From assembly GCF_025854275.1 (NCBI RefSeq), contig NZ_CP107567.1, positions 4,960,001 through 5,024,000 on the forward strand: a stretch of DNA of 64,000 bases, in the 5' to 3' direction. Below the pieces are notes generated by a model. The model ran no database searches, was not told the DNA's origin, and was given only the letters and a program-made list of their open reading frames with translations. A program made the translations under genes and the position numbers. Source of the DNA: Streptomyces peucetius. Its GTDB lineage: Bacteria > Actinomycetota > Actinomycetes > Streptomycetales > Streptomycetaceae. Positions 1-7,755 of this stretch are shown here, one piece after another; position 1 is the first letter of the stretch, and each line of letters begins with the position of its first letter.

Positions 1-314
1 ACGGCGAGGGACACGTTCATGACGGTGGTCCGCCCGTAGCGCTCGGACAGCGTGCTGAGCGGCAGTACGCACAGAGCCAGCGCGCCCGTCGCGGCGGAGA
101 CCGTCCAGCTGGCGGTGCCCGCGGTGACGCCGAAGTCGGCGGAGACGGCCGGCAGCAGTGCCTGCGTGGAGTAGAGGAGGGCGAAGGTCGCCATTCCGGC
201 GGCGAAGAGCGCGAAGCTCATGCGGCGGTAGCCGGGCGCGCCGGGGGAGAGGAGTTCGGGGGACGACGGGGCGGCGCCCACGGTGGTGGACGCCTTGGTA
301 CTGGCAGGAGGCAT
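1..314 (-). CDS. MFS transporter, N-terminal part (gene runs off the left edge)
   Basis: Only the first ~104 codons are present. The start is the ATG at 314 (reads MPPASTKASTT), followed after a ~30-residue cytoplasmic arm by hydrophobic stretches FALFAAGMATFALLYS and TASWTVSAATGALALCVLPL. Between transmembrane segments 2 and 3 comes the MFS signature-like loop LSERYGRTTVM. The arrangement resembles E. coli YnfM, an inner-membrane MFS exporter of unknown substrate paired with a divergent LysR gene. It is divergent from the LysR gene at 377 and shares a 62-bp intergenic region with it. MFS membership is well supported by the loop motif; the substrate cannot be told. Confidence 0.75.
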   Translation of the reverse strand, partial: MPPASTKASTTVGAAPSSPELLSPGAPGYRRMSFALFAAGMATFALLYSTQALLPAVSADFGVTAGTASWTVSAATGALALCVLPLSTLSERYGRTTVMNVSLA

Positions 315-336
315 ACGTCGAAGGTAGGCCGCCGTT

Positions 337-359
337 TTTCATGCGTCCAATGCATGAAA
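337..359. promoter_or_regulatory. Perfect inverted repeat, likely LysR operator
   Basis: TTTCATGC-N7-GCATGAAA, a perfect 8-bp inverted repeat with 7-nt spacer, lies between the divergent MFS and LysR genes. LysR-type regulators typically bind an interrupted dyad of this size next to their own gene and the divergent target, so this is the natural candidate site. Confidence 0.6.
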
Positions 360-376
360 CAGCGATAATCGTTCCC

Positions 377-1330
377 ATGGTGCATGAACGCAGCTCAGGG
401 CCTCGGCTGTCACCGGGTGGTTACGAAGAAGACATCACGCTGGAGCTTGCGCCCCGCCTCGCGTACTTCGCGGGAGTGGCCCGTCATGAGCATGTGACGC
501 GCGCGGCGCAGGAGATGGGCGTCCCGCAGTCGACGCTGTCGCGGGCGATCGTCCGCCTCGAAGCGGACCTGGGCGTCACGCTGTTCGCCCGCAAGGGCCG
601 CACGGTCTCGCTCACCCCCGCCGGCCGGACGTTCCTCGCCTCGGTCGAACGGGCGCTGGCGGAGGTGGAGCGGGCCGCCGAGTCCGTACGTGCCGACACC
701 GATCCGCACTCGGGCAAGGTCGCGTTCGGCTTTCTGCACACCATGGGCTCGGAGACGGTGCCCGGTCTGATCCGTGCGTTCCGCGCGGACCACCCGGGCA
801 TCCGCTTCACCCTCGTCCAGAACTACGGCGAGGCGATGATCGAACGGCTCCGGGCGGGCGAGCTGGACCTGTGTCTCACCTCGCCCGTGCCCGACGCCCC
901 CGACCTGGTCGCGCGCCGGCTCGACGAACAGCGGCTGCGGCTGGTCGTCCCCGACGACCACCGGCTCGCGGGCCGCAGACGCGTCCGCCTCGCGGAGGCG
1001 GCCGACGAGACCTTCGTGACCCTCGAACCCGGCTACGGTCTCCGGCGGATCACCGACGACCTGTGCGCCCAGGCGGGCTTCAGCCCGCGCGTCGCCTTCG
1101 AGGGCGAGGAGGCGGAAACGCTGCGCGGGCTGGTGGCGGCGGGTCTGGGGGTGGCCCTGCTGCCGCCGCCGGCCGTCGCACGGCCGGGGGTGGTGGAACT
1201 GACGGTGACGGCACCCAGGGCGGCCCGCGAGATCGGCGTGGCCTGGCTCGACGGCCACCCGGACACGCCACCGGTCGCGGAGTTCAAACGCTTCCTCCTG
1301 TCCCGGCGCGGCCGCCTCCTGCCGGACTGA
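377..1330 (+). CDS. LysR-family transcriptional regulator
   Basis: 317 residues from the ATG at 377. Upstream in-frame codons run into the MFS gene and were not used. The winged helix-turn-helix spans about residues 28-85 (LAYFAGVARHEHVTRAAQ, then VPQSTLSRAIVRLEADLG and the LFARKGRTVSLTPAG wing). A linker and the periplasmic-binding-like LysR substrate domain follow (VAFGFLHTMGSE, LRAGELDLCLTS, LVAAGLGVALLPP). Length is normal for the family. It probably controls the divergent MFS exporter through the 337-359 dyad in response to an unknown small ligand, as in the ynfL/ynfM type of pair. An alternative shorter start seems unlikely because the HTH begins close to the N terminus. Confidence 0.9.
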   Translation: MVHERSSGPRLSPGGYEEDITLELAPRLAYFAGVARHEHVTRAAQEMGVPQSTLSRAIVRLEADLGVTLFARKGRTVSLTPAGRTFLASVERALAEVERAAESVRADTDPHSGKVAFGFLHTMGSETVPGLIRAFRADHPGIRFTLVQNYGEAMIERLRAGELDLCLTSPVPDAPDLVARRLDEQRLRLVVPDDHRLAGRRRVRLAEAADETFVTLEPGYGLRRITDDLCAQAGFSPRVAFEGEEAETLRGLVAAGLGVALLPPPAVARPGVVELTVTAPRAAREIGVAWLDGHPDTPPVAEFKRFLLSRRGRLLPD

Positions 1331-1370
1331 CCACCCGCCCCGCTCCGCGCGGCCGGTACCTGCCGCGCCG

Positions 1371-1400
1371 CCCCGGTCCGCCCCGGTCCGCCCCGGTCCG
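1371..1400. repeat. 10-bp tandem repeat, 3 copies
   Basis: CCCCGGTCCG occurs three times head to tail just after the LysR stop and before the convergent aldo/keto reductase stop, in a C-rich 135-bp gap. No hairpin terminator was recognised here. Confidence 0.7.
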
Positions 1401-1466
1401 CTCCACCCCGCCCTGCCCCGCGCCGGTCCGCCCGCCCCGCCCCGTACGCCCCGACCGGGGCCCGCG

Positions 1467-2453
1467 TCAGTGTGCCGCGTCGAGGCGTGATCGCTGCTCG
1501 GGCGTCAGCTCCAGGTCGACCGCCGCCAGGTTCTCGTTCAGCTGCGCCACCGAGGACGCCCCCGCCAGGGGGATCACCGGGAGCGGGCCGCCGATCTGCC
1601 AGGCCAGTACCACCTGGTTCACGCTCGCCCCGGTCTCCTGCGCGACCTCGCGCAGCACCGCCAGCCGGGCGGGCGTGCCCGGGTGGTCGTAGTCCGGCGG
1701 CAGCGGCTTGTCCTCACGGACGTACGCGCCGGCGAGCAGCGGCGAGTACGCGACCAGGGTGAGCCCGGGCTCGGCGCGCAGATAGCTCAGCAGCTCCGCG
1801 CCCGCGTGTCCGAGGCTGCCGTCCCGGAAGAAGTCCGTGGGGACGTCCATGCGCGGCCGCAGATGGCTGTGCTGGTACTGCAGGACCTCGTAGCCGGCCA
1901 GCCCGGCCGCCGCGGCCAGGGCGCGGGCGCGTTCGACCCGCCAGATCGCGTGGTTGCTCGCCCCGAGCAGCCCCACCGCCCCCTCCGCCACGAGCTCGCC
2001 GAACGCGCCGACCGTCTCCTCCAGGGCGACGGACCGGTCCTCGATGTGCGCGTACAGCATGTCCAGCCTGTCGACCCCCAGCCGCTCGCGGCTGCGGTCG
2101 GCGGCCACGCGGATGGCCTTGGCCGACAGGCCCTCCCCGTTGTCGACGTAACCCGTGCCGGGGGCCAGCGGCTCCGCGCCCAGCTTGGTCGCGATGACGA
2201 TCTCGTCGCCGATGCCGCGGCTCTTCCGCCACCGGCCGAGCAGTGCCTCGCTCTGGCCGCCGAGGCCGCCGTCGACCCAGTAGGCGTAGTTGTCGGAGGT
2301 GTCGATGAACGTGCCGCCCGCCTCCACATACCGGTCCAGGACGGCGAACGAGGTCTTCTCGTCGGTCAGGGTGCCGAAAAGCATGGCGCCGAGGGCCAGC
2401 ACGCTGACCTCGCGCCGGGTCCGCGGGTCGGTGCCGATGGTGCGGTACTTCAT
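1467..2453 (-). CDS. Aldo/keto reductase
   Basis: 328 residues, NADPH-dependent oxidoreductase of the aldo/keto reductase TIM-barrel family (YajO/IolS-like group). The catalytic set is visible: Asp51 and Tyr56 in DTSDNY, Lys90 in IATKLG and His136 in YAHIED. The C-terminal cofactor-binding end is recognisable as VIPLAGASSVAQLNENLAA. The start is supported by a strong Shine-Dalgarno AAGGAGGGG about 6 nt before the ATG at 2453. The substrate cannot be predicted. The gene stands alone and is convergent with LysR; a dyad at 2511-2526 may regulate it. Confidence 0.92.
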   Translation of the reverse strand: MKYRTIGTDPRTRREVSVLALGAMLFGTLTDEKTSFAVLDRYVEAGGTFIDTSDNYAYWVDGGLGGQSEALLGRWRKSRGIGDEIVIATKLGAEPLAPGTGYVDNGEGLSAKAIRVAADRSRERLGVDRLDMLYAHIEDRSVALEETVGAFGELVAEGAVGLLGASNHAIWRVERARALAAAAGLAGYEVLQYQHSHLRPRMDVPTDFFRDGSLGHAGAELLSYLRAEPGLTLVAYSPLLAGAYVREDKPLPPDYDHPGTPARLAVLREVAQETGASVNQVVLAWQIGGPLPVIPLAGASSVAQLNENLAAVDLELTPEQRSRLDAAH

Positions 2454-2510
2454 GGTGGTCCCCTCCTTCTCGGAGCCCGGAGTGCCGGGCCCGGGAAGGG
2501 AGTCTGCTTC

Positions 2511-2526
2511 TTGAAGCGCACTTCAG
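2511..2526. promoter_or_regulatory. Imperfect dyad upstream of the aldo/keto reductase
   Basis: TGAAG-CGCA-CTTCA lies about 60 nt before the reductase start. On the minus strand it falls between a TTGCCC-like -35 and a poor -10 separated by 19 nt, the long spacer typical of MerR-activated promoters. No MerR gene is nearby, so the link is inference only. Confidence 0.3.
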
Positions 2527-2557
2527 GGCAAACCCCGCACGGACCCCGGCGACCGCC

Positions 2558-3427
2558 TCAGCCGCGCAGCGACCGCCCGAAGCCGGCCGCCAGCGGCATC
2601 CGCAGGCCGAGCGGCGGCGGCGCCGCCAGCGCGTCCGCGAGCGGGCGCGCGTAGCTGCCCGTGAAGAGCGAGCCGCGCACGAAGTCGACGGCCAGCGCGT
2701 GCACTTCCTCCTGGTACTGGCGCAGCGCGTGCCCGTCCGAGTGCACCTCGAAGCGGCAGATGTCACGGTGGGACTTCTTGGCGCGTTCGGCGAGCCGGTA
2801 GGAGAGTTCCGGGTCCGTGCGGGCGTCGTTGGTGCCGTGCACGATGAGCACCCGCCGGTCCGCCAGCTGCTCCACCGGCTCGGGTTCCGCCGCCATGTCG
2901 TCCTCCGGCAGCCAAGGGGCCAGCGCCAGCACCGAGTTGACCGCGGGATGCCCCGCCGCGCGCAGTGCGGCCCGTCCGCCCATGCCGTGGCCGGCCAGAC
3001 ACACGGGCACGTCGCCGTAACGGCGTACGACCTCCTCGACCGCCCAGGCCGCGTCCGTGGCGAGCTGCGCGTCGGCGCCGTTCCAGCCCCGGCCGCGGTA
3101 GCGGACGCTGTGCACGGTCAGCCCGTCGTCGCGTCCCGCCCTGGCCAGCGTGCGTCCGAGCGGCAGCGCCGCGGCGTACGACAGGGCCGAGGCCCTGCGC
3201 GGCGACTGGGGCTCACCGTCCGGCAGCAGCACCACCACACCGGCCACCGCGGGGTCGACCCCGTCGCCCCTGGCCGAGGAACGCCGCGGCAGACTGCCCA
3301 GCTTCGCCTGGGGCGGTGTCCGCCCCGCCCGTGCCACGTGTGCGACCGTCGTCCCACCGTGGGCGCTCGCCCCTCCGGCCGCAGCGGCCGGACGCCCCCA
3401 CCACCGGGGCAGTGCGTGGTGTCCCAT
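2558..3427 (-). CDS. Alpha/beta-hydrolase-fold protein lacking the nucleophile Ser
   Basis: 289 residues. The alpha/beta-hydrolase core runs from about residue 60 (GVVVLLPDGE) to the C terminus. The acid (Asp201 in HGTNDARTD) and histidine (His233 in HSDGHALR) positions of a triad can be seen. The nucleophile elbow reads LAGHGMGG at 144-151, so residue 148, where GHSMGG is usual, is Gly; the codon is GGC in the genomic sequence. Family resemblance is to dienelactone-hydrolase/BAAT-like esterases of streptomycetes. It may be non-catalytic, or use another residue. The N-terminal ~55 residues are low complexity. It is divergent from adenosine deaminase, sharing the 115-bp promoter region that holds the 3515-3526 palindrome. 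Confidence 0.75.
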   Translation of the reverse strand: MGHHALPRWWGRPAAAAGGASAHGGTTVAHVARAGRTPPQAKLGSLPRRSSARGDGVDPAVAGVVVLLPDGEPQSPRRASALSYAAALPLGRTLARAGRDDGLTVHSVRYRGRGWNGADAQLATDAAWAVEEVVRRYGDVPVCLAGHGMGGRAALRAAGHPAVNSVLALAPWLPEDDMAAEPEPVEQLADRRVLIVHGTNDARTDPELSYRLAERAKKSHRDICRFEVHSDGHALRQYQEEVHALAVDFVRGSLFTGSYARPLADALAAPPPLGLRMPLAAGFGRSLRG

Positions 3428-3514
3428 GGCAGAACAGTCTCAGAAGGCGAGGTGTACGCCACCCGTACGCACGGTCACTGTTACGTATCGACAAGCGATC
3501 CGAGGGGGCGCGCT

Positions 3515-3526
3515 CTACGCGCGTAG
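3515..3526. promoter_or_regulatory. Operator palindrome CTACGCGCGTAG, copy 1 (adenosine deaminase)
   Basis: A perfect 12-bp palindrome ending 16 nt before the adenosine deaminase ATG. It precedes a -10-like TAGAGT (3531-3536), which would give a nearly leaderless mRNA. Identical copies stand before deoC (15747-15758) and PNP (19959-19970). Confidence 0.75.
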
Positions 3527-3542
3527 GGGCTAGAGTGCGCAG

Positions 3543-4679
3543 ATGACGAGCCAGACCCTCAATTCGCCCACCGCGGACCAGATCCGCCGCGCCCCGAAGG
3601 TGCTGCTCCACGACCACCTGGACGGTGGTCTGCGGCCCGGCACGATCATCGAACTCGCCCGTGACGCCGGCTACGAGGCACTGCCGGAGACCGAGCCCGA
3701 CAAGCTCGGCATCTGGTTCCGGGAGGCCGCCGACTCCGGCTCGCTGGAGCGGTACCTGGAGACCTTCGCGCACACCTGCGCCGTCATGCAGAGCCGTGAC
3801 GCGCTGTTCCGGGTGGCCGCCGAGTGCGCGCAGGACCTGGCAGAGGACGGAGTCGTCTACGCGGAGGTCCGGTACGCCCCCGAGCAGCACCTCGAGGGCG
3901 GGCTCACCCTGGAGCAGGTCGTCGAGGCGGTCAACGACGGCTTCCGCGAGGGTGAGCGGCGGGCCAAGGAAGAAGGCCACCGCATCAGGGTCGGCGCACT
4001 GCTGACCGCGATGCGGCACGCGGCCCGCGCGCTGGAGATCGCCGAGCTCGCCAACGGCTACCGCGACAACGGCGTCGTCGGCTTCGACATCGCCGGCGCG
4101 GAGGCCGGTTTCCCGCCCACCCGGCACCTCGACGCCTTCGAGTACCTCAAGCGCGAGAACAACCACTTCACCATCCACGCGGGTGAGGCGTTCGGGCTGC
4201 CGTCGATCTGGCAGGCCCTCCAGTGGTGCGGCGCCGACCGGCTCGGCCACGGCGTACGGATCATCGACGACATCGAGGTCGCCGACGACGGCTCCGTGAC
4301 GCTGGGCAGGCTCGCGGCGTACGTACGGGACAAGCGCATCCCGCTGGAGATGTGCCCGACGTCCAACCTGCAGACCGGGGCGGCGGACTCGATCGCCGAG
4401 CACCCCATCGGGCTGCTGCGGAAGCTGCACTTCAGGGCCACCGTCAACACCGACAACCGGCTGATGAGCGGCACCAGCATGAGCCGTGAATTCGAGCTGC
4501 TGACCGAAGCGTTCGGATACACGCTCGACGACATGCAGTGGTTCACCGTCAACGCGATGAAATCCGCGTTCATCCCTTTCGATGAACGACTGGCGATGAT
4601 CAACGATGTGATCAAGCCCGGATACGCCGAGCTCAAGTCCGAATGGCTGTTCAGGCAGACCGCCACCACCGGGAACTGA
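3543..4679 (+). CDS. add: Adenosine deaminase
   Basis: 378 residues. It deaminates (deoxy)adenosine to (deoxy)inosine in the cytoplasm, using one catalytic zinc. The metal ligands are visible: His23 and His25 in HDHLDG, His212 in the HAGE box (catalytic Glu215) and Asp304 in NTDN; His236 lies in LGHG. The usual SINTDDP motif reads TVNTDNR, a variant that leaves the metal Asp intact. Length fits the bacterial enzyme. The gene is monocistronic: a palindromic operator lies just upstream and a 12-bp stem terminator at 4711-4744 follows. The shared operator links it to deoC and PNP as the first step of purine deoxynucleoside salvage. Confidence 0.95.
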   Translation: MTSQTLNSPTADQIRRAPKVLLHDHLDGGLRPGTIIELARDAGYEALPETEPDKLGIWFREAADSGSLERYLETFAHTCAVMQSRDALFRVAAECAQDLAEDGVVYAEVRYAPEQHLEGGLTLEQVVEAVNDGFREGERRAKEEGHRIRVGALLTAMRHAARALEIAELANGYRDNGVVGFDIAGAEAGFPPTRHLDAFEYLKRENNHFTIHAGEAFGLPSIWQALQWCGADRLGHGVRIIDDIEVADDGSVTLGRLAAYVRDKRIPLEMCPTSNLQTGAADSIAEHPIGLLRKLHFRATVNTDNRLMSGTSMSREFELLTEAFGYTLDDMQWFTVNAMKSAFIPFDERLAMINDVIKPGYAELKSEWLFRQTATTGN

Positions 4680-4710
4680 GCACCCGCCGTCACCCGTACG
4701 GCACCTACAC

Positions 4711-4744
4711 GAAGCGGCCGGAGTCGTCAAGTTCCGGCCGCTTC
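4711..4744 (+). terminator. Hairpin terminator after adenosine deaminase
   Basis: GAAGCGGCCGGA / TCCGGCCGCTTC, a perfect 12-bp stem with a 10-nt loop, 32 nt after the stop codon. No long U tract, as is common in streptomycetes. Confidence 0.8.
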
Positions 4745-4822
4745 GCGGTGTTTGCGGTGGCTGTGCGAGGCTGGCTAGCTTGCAGAGCCGCTCATGTTCC
4801 CGTCCCCAAGGATTCGTTCCTG

Positions 4823-5200
4823 ATGAAGCAGTCTGCTGCAAGGACCCTCGGTGTCGCCGCTCTCGGTGCCGCCTTCGCCGCTGCCGCCGCAGGTTCCGCC
4901 TCCGCGGCCCACACGGTGCCCGCCCCGACCGGCGCGCTCGGCAACGTCTCCCACACGCTGCCGCTGAACGAGGTCACCGAGAAGCTCCCGGCGGGCGCCG
5001 CCGAGTCGCTGACCGGTGGTCAGAGCGCGCTGACCCAGAGCGCGTCCGCTCTCCCCGCGACCGCACAGAGCGCCGTCGGCGAGGTCGCCCCGGCCGGAGC
5101 GAGTGAGCAGGTCGCCGGTCTGCTCGGCGGCCTCCCGGTGCTCGGCGGCGGTTCGCCGCTCGGCGCCCTGGGCGGCGGCCTGCCCGGCCTCGGGGCCTGA
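4823..5200 (+). CDS. Small Ala/Gly-rich secreted protein
   Basis: 125 residues from the ATG at 4823, with AAGGA about 10 nt before it. A signal peptide spans residues 1-28 (MKQSAARTLGV, then an Ala-rich core, cleaved near ASA-AHT). The mature part is Ala/Gly/Leu-rich, contains the turn GALGNVSHTLPLNEVTEKLP and ends in a run of GLLGGLPVLGGG-type glycines. No enzyme motif is seen. The gene at 12006 encodes a protein of the same size and build (signal peptide, then a short GA-rich tail with VTGLVGNSVSGV), so the two may belong to one streptomycete family of small exported proteins. Function unknown. Confidence 0.7.
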   Translation: MKQSAARTLGVAALGAAFAAAAAGSASAAHTVPAPTGALGNVSHTLPLNEVTEKLPAGAAESLTGGQSALTQSASALPATAQSAVGEVAPAGASEQVAGLLGGLPVLGGGSPLGALGGGLPGLGA

Positions 5201-5224
5201 CCACACCGCCCTCGGGCGACGTGC

Positions 5225-5259
5225 GCGGGGCGCACACCCGGACCGGGTGTGCGCCCCGC
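5225..5259 (+). terminator. Long hairpin terminator
   Basis: GCGGGGCGCACACCCGG and its exact complement, with only one nucleotide between the arms (so about 15 bp of stem plus a tight loop). It separates the small secreted protein from the next gene. Confidence 0.8.
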
Positions 5260-5283
5260 GGCGCTTGTGCCAGGATCGCCGCC

Positions 5284-6054
5284 ATGCGAGCCACGACCAC
5301 CGGCCTCCGTGCATTCGGTGCCCTCTGCGCCCTGCTGCTGGCCACCGCCGCCTGTACGAGCCACGACGGCTCCGCGTCCGCCCCGGGCAGCGGCGCCCGT
5401 ACGGGGACGGGCCCGGCGCCCGGCACCGACGCGGCCAAGGGCGGCGACGGTACCGGCGGTGACGCGTCCGTGCCGCTCACCGCGCCGCAGCTGGAGCGGG
5501 CGGCCCTCGCCACCGGCGACCTCCCGGGTTACCAGGTCCTGGCCGGGAAGAGCGCGCTCGCGCCCACCGGACAGCCCGTCGCCGACAAGGCCGCGTGCCG
5601 GCCGCTCGCCGACGCCATGGGGGCGGAACCGGACGCGCGGGCCACGCACACCGTCAGCAGGGGACTCGGCTCGCTCGACGACCTCGGCCTGGCCGTCTCG
5701 GTGTCACTCAGCTCGTACAGCGTGGACGATGCCGAGGAACTGATCGGCGGCCTCGAAGCGGCGGTCGCCGCGTGCGGAGCCGGATTCCGGGCGACGCTGG
5801 ACGGCCGGAGCACCACCTACCGCGACGTGAAGGCGGTGCCGTTCGCCGCCCGCGGCGGCGACCGGACGGTCAGTTGGACCGCCGTCGCCGCCGACGAGGG
5901 GGCCGTCTCGCCCGTGCACCTGGTCGTCGTCGGAAGGGGCGCGACCGTGGCACGTTTCACGGCGTTCGACCTCGCGGGCGGAAAGCCGCCGCGGGTACCC
6001 GGAGCCGTCGTCGTCAGACAGCTCGCGAAGATCGCGCGGCAGGTCGCCGGCTGA
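5284..6054 (+). CDS. Putative lipoprotein
   Basis: 256 residues from the ATG at 5284. The N terminus has a basic/hydrophobic leader ending in LLLATAAC, with Cys24 as a plausible lipidation site (position -3 is Thr, so the lipobox is imperfect). A Gly/Ala/Thr-rich linker (25-60) and a globular domain follow, with Cys pairs near residues 101 and 160 and the strand SVSLSSYSVDDAEELIGGLEAAVAACG. That pattern resembles sensor-type extracytoplasmic domains of actinobacterial lipoproteins, but I do not recognise a named family. It stands alone, convergent with the PspC gene 18 bp beyond its stop. Confidence 0.65.
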   Translation: MRATTTGLRAFGALCALLLATAACTSHDGSASAPGSGARTGTGPAPGTDAAKGGDGTGGDASVPLTAPQLERAALATGDLPGYQVLAGKSALAPTGQPVADKAACRPLADAMGAEPDARATHTVSRGLGSLDDLGLAVSVSLSSYSVDDAEELIGGLEAAVAACGAGFRATLDGRSTTYRDVKAVPFAARGGDRTVSWTAVAADEGAVSPVHLVVVGRGATVARFTAFDLAGGKPPRVPGAVVVRQLAKIARQVAG

Positions 6055-6072
6055 CGGCCCCGGGGCGGCCGG

Positions 6073-6273
6073 TCACCAGGCGCCGGCGGCCGTCTTCTCG
6101 GCCGGCAGCAGAATCCACAGCGCCAGGTAGAGCAGGAACTGAGGGCCCGGCAGCAGGCAGGAGGCCACGAAGATCACACGCATCGTGGTGGCGGACGTAC
6201 CGAAGCGCCGGGCCAGCGCCGCGCACACTCCGCCGATCATCCGGCCGTCACGGGGGCGGACAATTGCGGTCAT
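6073..6273 (-). CDS. PspC-domain membrane protein
   Basis: 66 residues from the ATG at 6273, preceded by AAGGAG at ideal distance, so longer versions are rejected. It contains a PspC domain: RPRDGRMIGGVCAALARRFG, then one hydrophobic segment (MRVIFVASCLLPGPQFLLYLALWILLP). In E. coli PspC is a membrane stress sensor; stand-alone actinobacterial PspC proteins are of unknown role. It lies downstream of the VanZ-like gene on the same strand, separated by 91 bp. Confidence 0.85.
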   Translation of the reverse strand: MTAIVRPRDGRMIGGVCAALARRFGTSATTMRVIFVASCLLPGPQFLLYLALWILLPAEKTAAGAW

Positions 6274-6364
6274 GGTGGGCTCCTTCGCGAGTGGTTTCCC
6301 GGGAACCTCTCCGTGTGCTCCCGATGTCTCCATGGTGACTTCGCGAAGGTGACGAAGCATCGCT

Positions 6365-6955
6365 CTACGGGGCGATCCCGACCCTGGGAATCGTCGGGGT
6401 AGCACCCTGAGCGCCGCCCTCCCGGAGCACGGCTCCGCGTCGTACCTCGTGCTCACGGCCGCGCAGCGCCGTCCCACCGCCCCGCGTACGCAGCAGCCTG
6501 CGGCGCAGCCGGGCCCGGCCCGCGGGCACGACGGCGAGGTGGGCGAGCGCCACGCCTGCCGTGTTCAGCATCAGCGAGTCGACGTCGACGACCTGGCCGG
6601 GCACCCCGGTCTGCAACAGCTCGATCCCGAGCGACATCAGCGCACCCGCGGCGACCGTACGGGCCAGTGACGCCCACGGGGACACGGCGAGCCGGCCGCT
6701 CACCATGGGCAGCAGGACCCCGAGAGGCGCCAGCAGCAGCAGGCCGCCGCCGATGTGCCGGACGGCCTCGACGGGCCCCAGCTCCAGGGCGGTCTCGATT
6801 CCGGCGAAAGGTTCCAGATTTGCCGCCGTCACCCACATCACGTCGAGTGGTCGCAGCGTCAGCCAGGAGACGAGCAGCAGATGGGCGAGGAGGAGGACGA
6901 CCCCCGCCGCGCGGAAGCGGATGGCGGCACTGCCGCCCGAACCTTGACGCTGCAC
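6365..6955 (-). CDS. VanZ-like membrane protein
   Basis: 196 residues with four predicted membrane segments: AAGVVLLLAHLLLVSWLTL, the GGGLLLLAPLGVLLPM stretch, SLARTVAAGALMSLGIEL and TAGVALAHLAVV. The VanZ hallmark IELLQ...VVDVDSLMLNTAG is intact. VanZ of vancomycin/teicoplanin clusters confers low-level teicoplanin resistance by an unclear mechanism; most homologues are housekeeping membrane proteins of unknown role. The C-terminal ~45 residues are Arg-rich and cytoplasmic. No clear operon partner: 77 bp separate it from the AfsQ-linked lipoprotein gene. Confidence 0.85.
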   Translation of the reverse strand: MQRQGSGGSAAIRFRAAGVVLLLAHLLLVSWLTLRPLDVMWVTAANLEPFAGIETALELGPVEAVRHIGGGLLLLAPLGVLLPMVSGRLAVSPWASLARTVAAGALMSLGIELLQTGVPGQVVDVDSLMLNTAGVALAHLAVVPAGRARLRRRLLRTRGGGTALRGREHEVRRGAVLREGGAQGATPTIPRVGIAP

Positions 6956-7032
6956 GCACCCCTAGACGCACACTCGGCGGGAAACGGTTCCGCACGGACC
7001 CGCGCCGGCTTCCGCGCCGTGCGCGAGTGCTC

Positions 7033-7755
7033 CTACGAGGCGCTGGGGCCGGGTGAGGGCAGTGTGCTCAGCGTGGGCACCGCGCCCTCCGGCCGCTCCT
7101 TGGTGAACGCGCTGCACGCGTACGCGCGCGGCGCGTAGTCCCCGGGCCCGCCGAGCACCACGCCGCCGCCCGCCCCGGCGGCCCGGCTCTCCGCCAGGGT
7201 GCACACGATCTGGGCCAGCGCCGGCGTCGGCAGGTCCTCCGGCTGGCGGCTCAGCCGCAGTGTCCCGGCGGGGTCGCCGTCCCGGGCGCCGTTCACCAGC
7301 AGCGGCCCGCGGACGAACGTCGTGAAGCCCGCCTCGTGCTCCGGCGACGACGGTTCCCTCAGCAACTCGTCCAGGACCGTCTGCGCGAACTGCAGCGGGC
7401 TGTCGGCGGCCTTGCTCCCGGAGATCTCCGCCGTGCGGTCGACGGACACCAGCCGCGTGGCGCAGACCAGGTAGACCCGGACCGGTACGCCCTGCTCCTG
7501 CGCCTGCGGGGTGAGGCTCTCGCCGGACACCTCGCACGGGACCCGTGAGGGCGCCGCCCCGGCGTCCACGGGCACCTGCGTCGTCCTGATCCCGCACCCG
7601 CCGAGGGCGAGCACCCCGGCGACCGCCGCGACGGCGGCCACCACCGCCCGACCGCGCCTGCCGCGGCGCAGGCGCGTGCCGTCCGCGCCTGCCGTGTACG
7701 CGACACGTGCGCGCCCCGTGCCGTCCGCGCCGGCCCCGGTCCCCACCGCTGTCAC
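7033..7755 (-). CDS. Lipoprotein coupled to the AfsQ1/AfsQ2 two-component system
   Basis: 240 residues starting at a GTG (7755) that overlaps the afsQ2 stop as GTGA, so the two are translationally coupled. After a ~36-residue Arg-rich cytoplasmic lead comes a hydrophobic core with a perfect lipobox LGGC (Cys54). The exported domain reads VPVRVYLVCATRLVSVDR and later QTVLDELLREPS, resembling the GerMN/LpqB-like lipoproteins that accompany actinobacterial histidine kinases. A conserved lipoprotein gene (SCO4905) has this position in S. coelicolor. By analogy it may modulate AfsQ2 signalling at the outer face of the membrane; that role is inference. Confidence 0.85.
   Translation of the reverse strand: MTAVGTGAGADGTGRARVAYTAGADGTRLRRGRRGRAVVAAVAAVAGVLALGGCGIRTTQVPVDAGAAPSRVPCEVSGESLTPQAQEQGVPVRVYLVCATRLVSVDRTAEISGSKAADSPLQFAQTVLDELLREPSSPEHEAGFTTFVRGPLLVNGARDGDPAGTLRLSRQPEDLPTPALAQIVCTLAESRAAGAGGGVVLGGPGDYAPRAYACSAFTKERPEGAVPTLSTLPSPGPSAS

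Noticed and set aside
3460..3482. GTCAC and GTTAC words before adenosine deaminase considered as an AfsQ1 site
   Set aside because: They are one nucleotide apart rather than six, so the site geometry is wrong.
3213..4841. A 542-codon minus-strand open frame over adenosine deaminase
   Set aside because: Antisense shadow of the real gene; the product resembles no known protein and the plus-strand enzyme has all catalytic residues.
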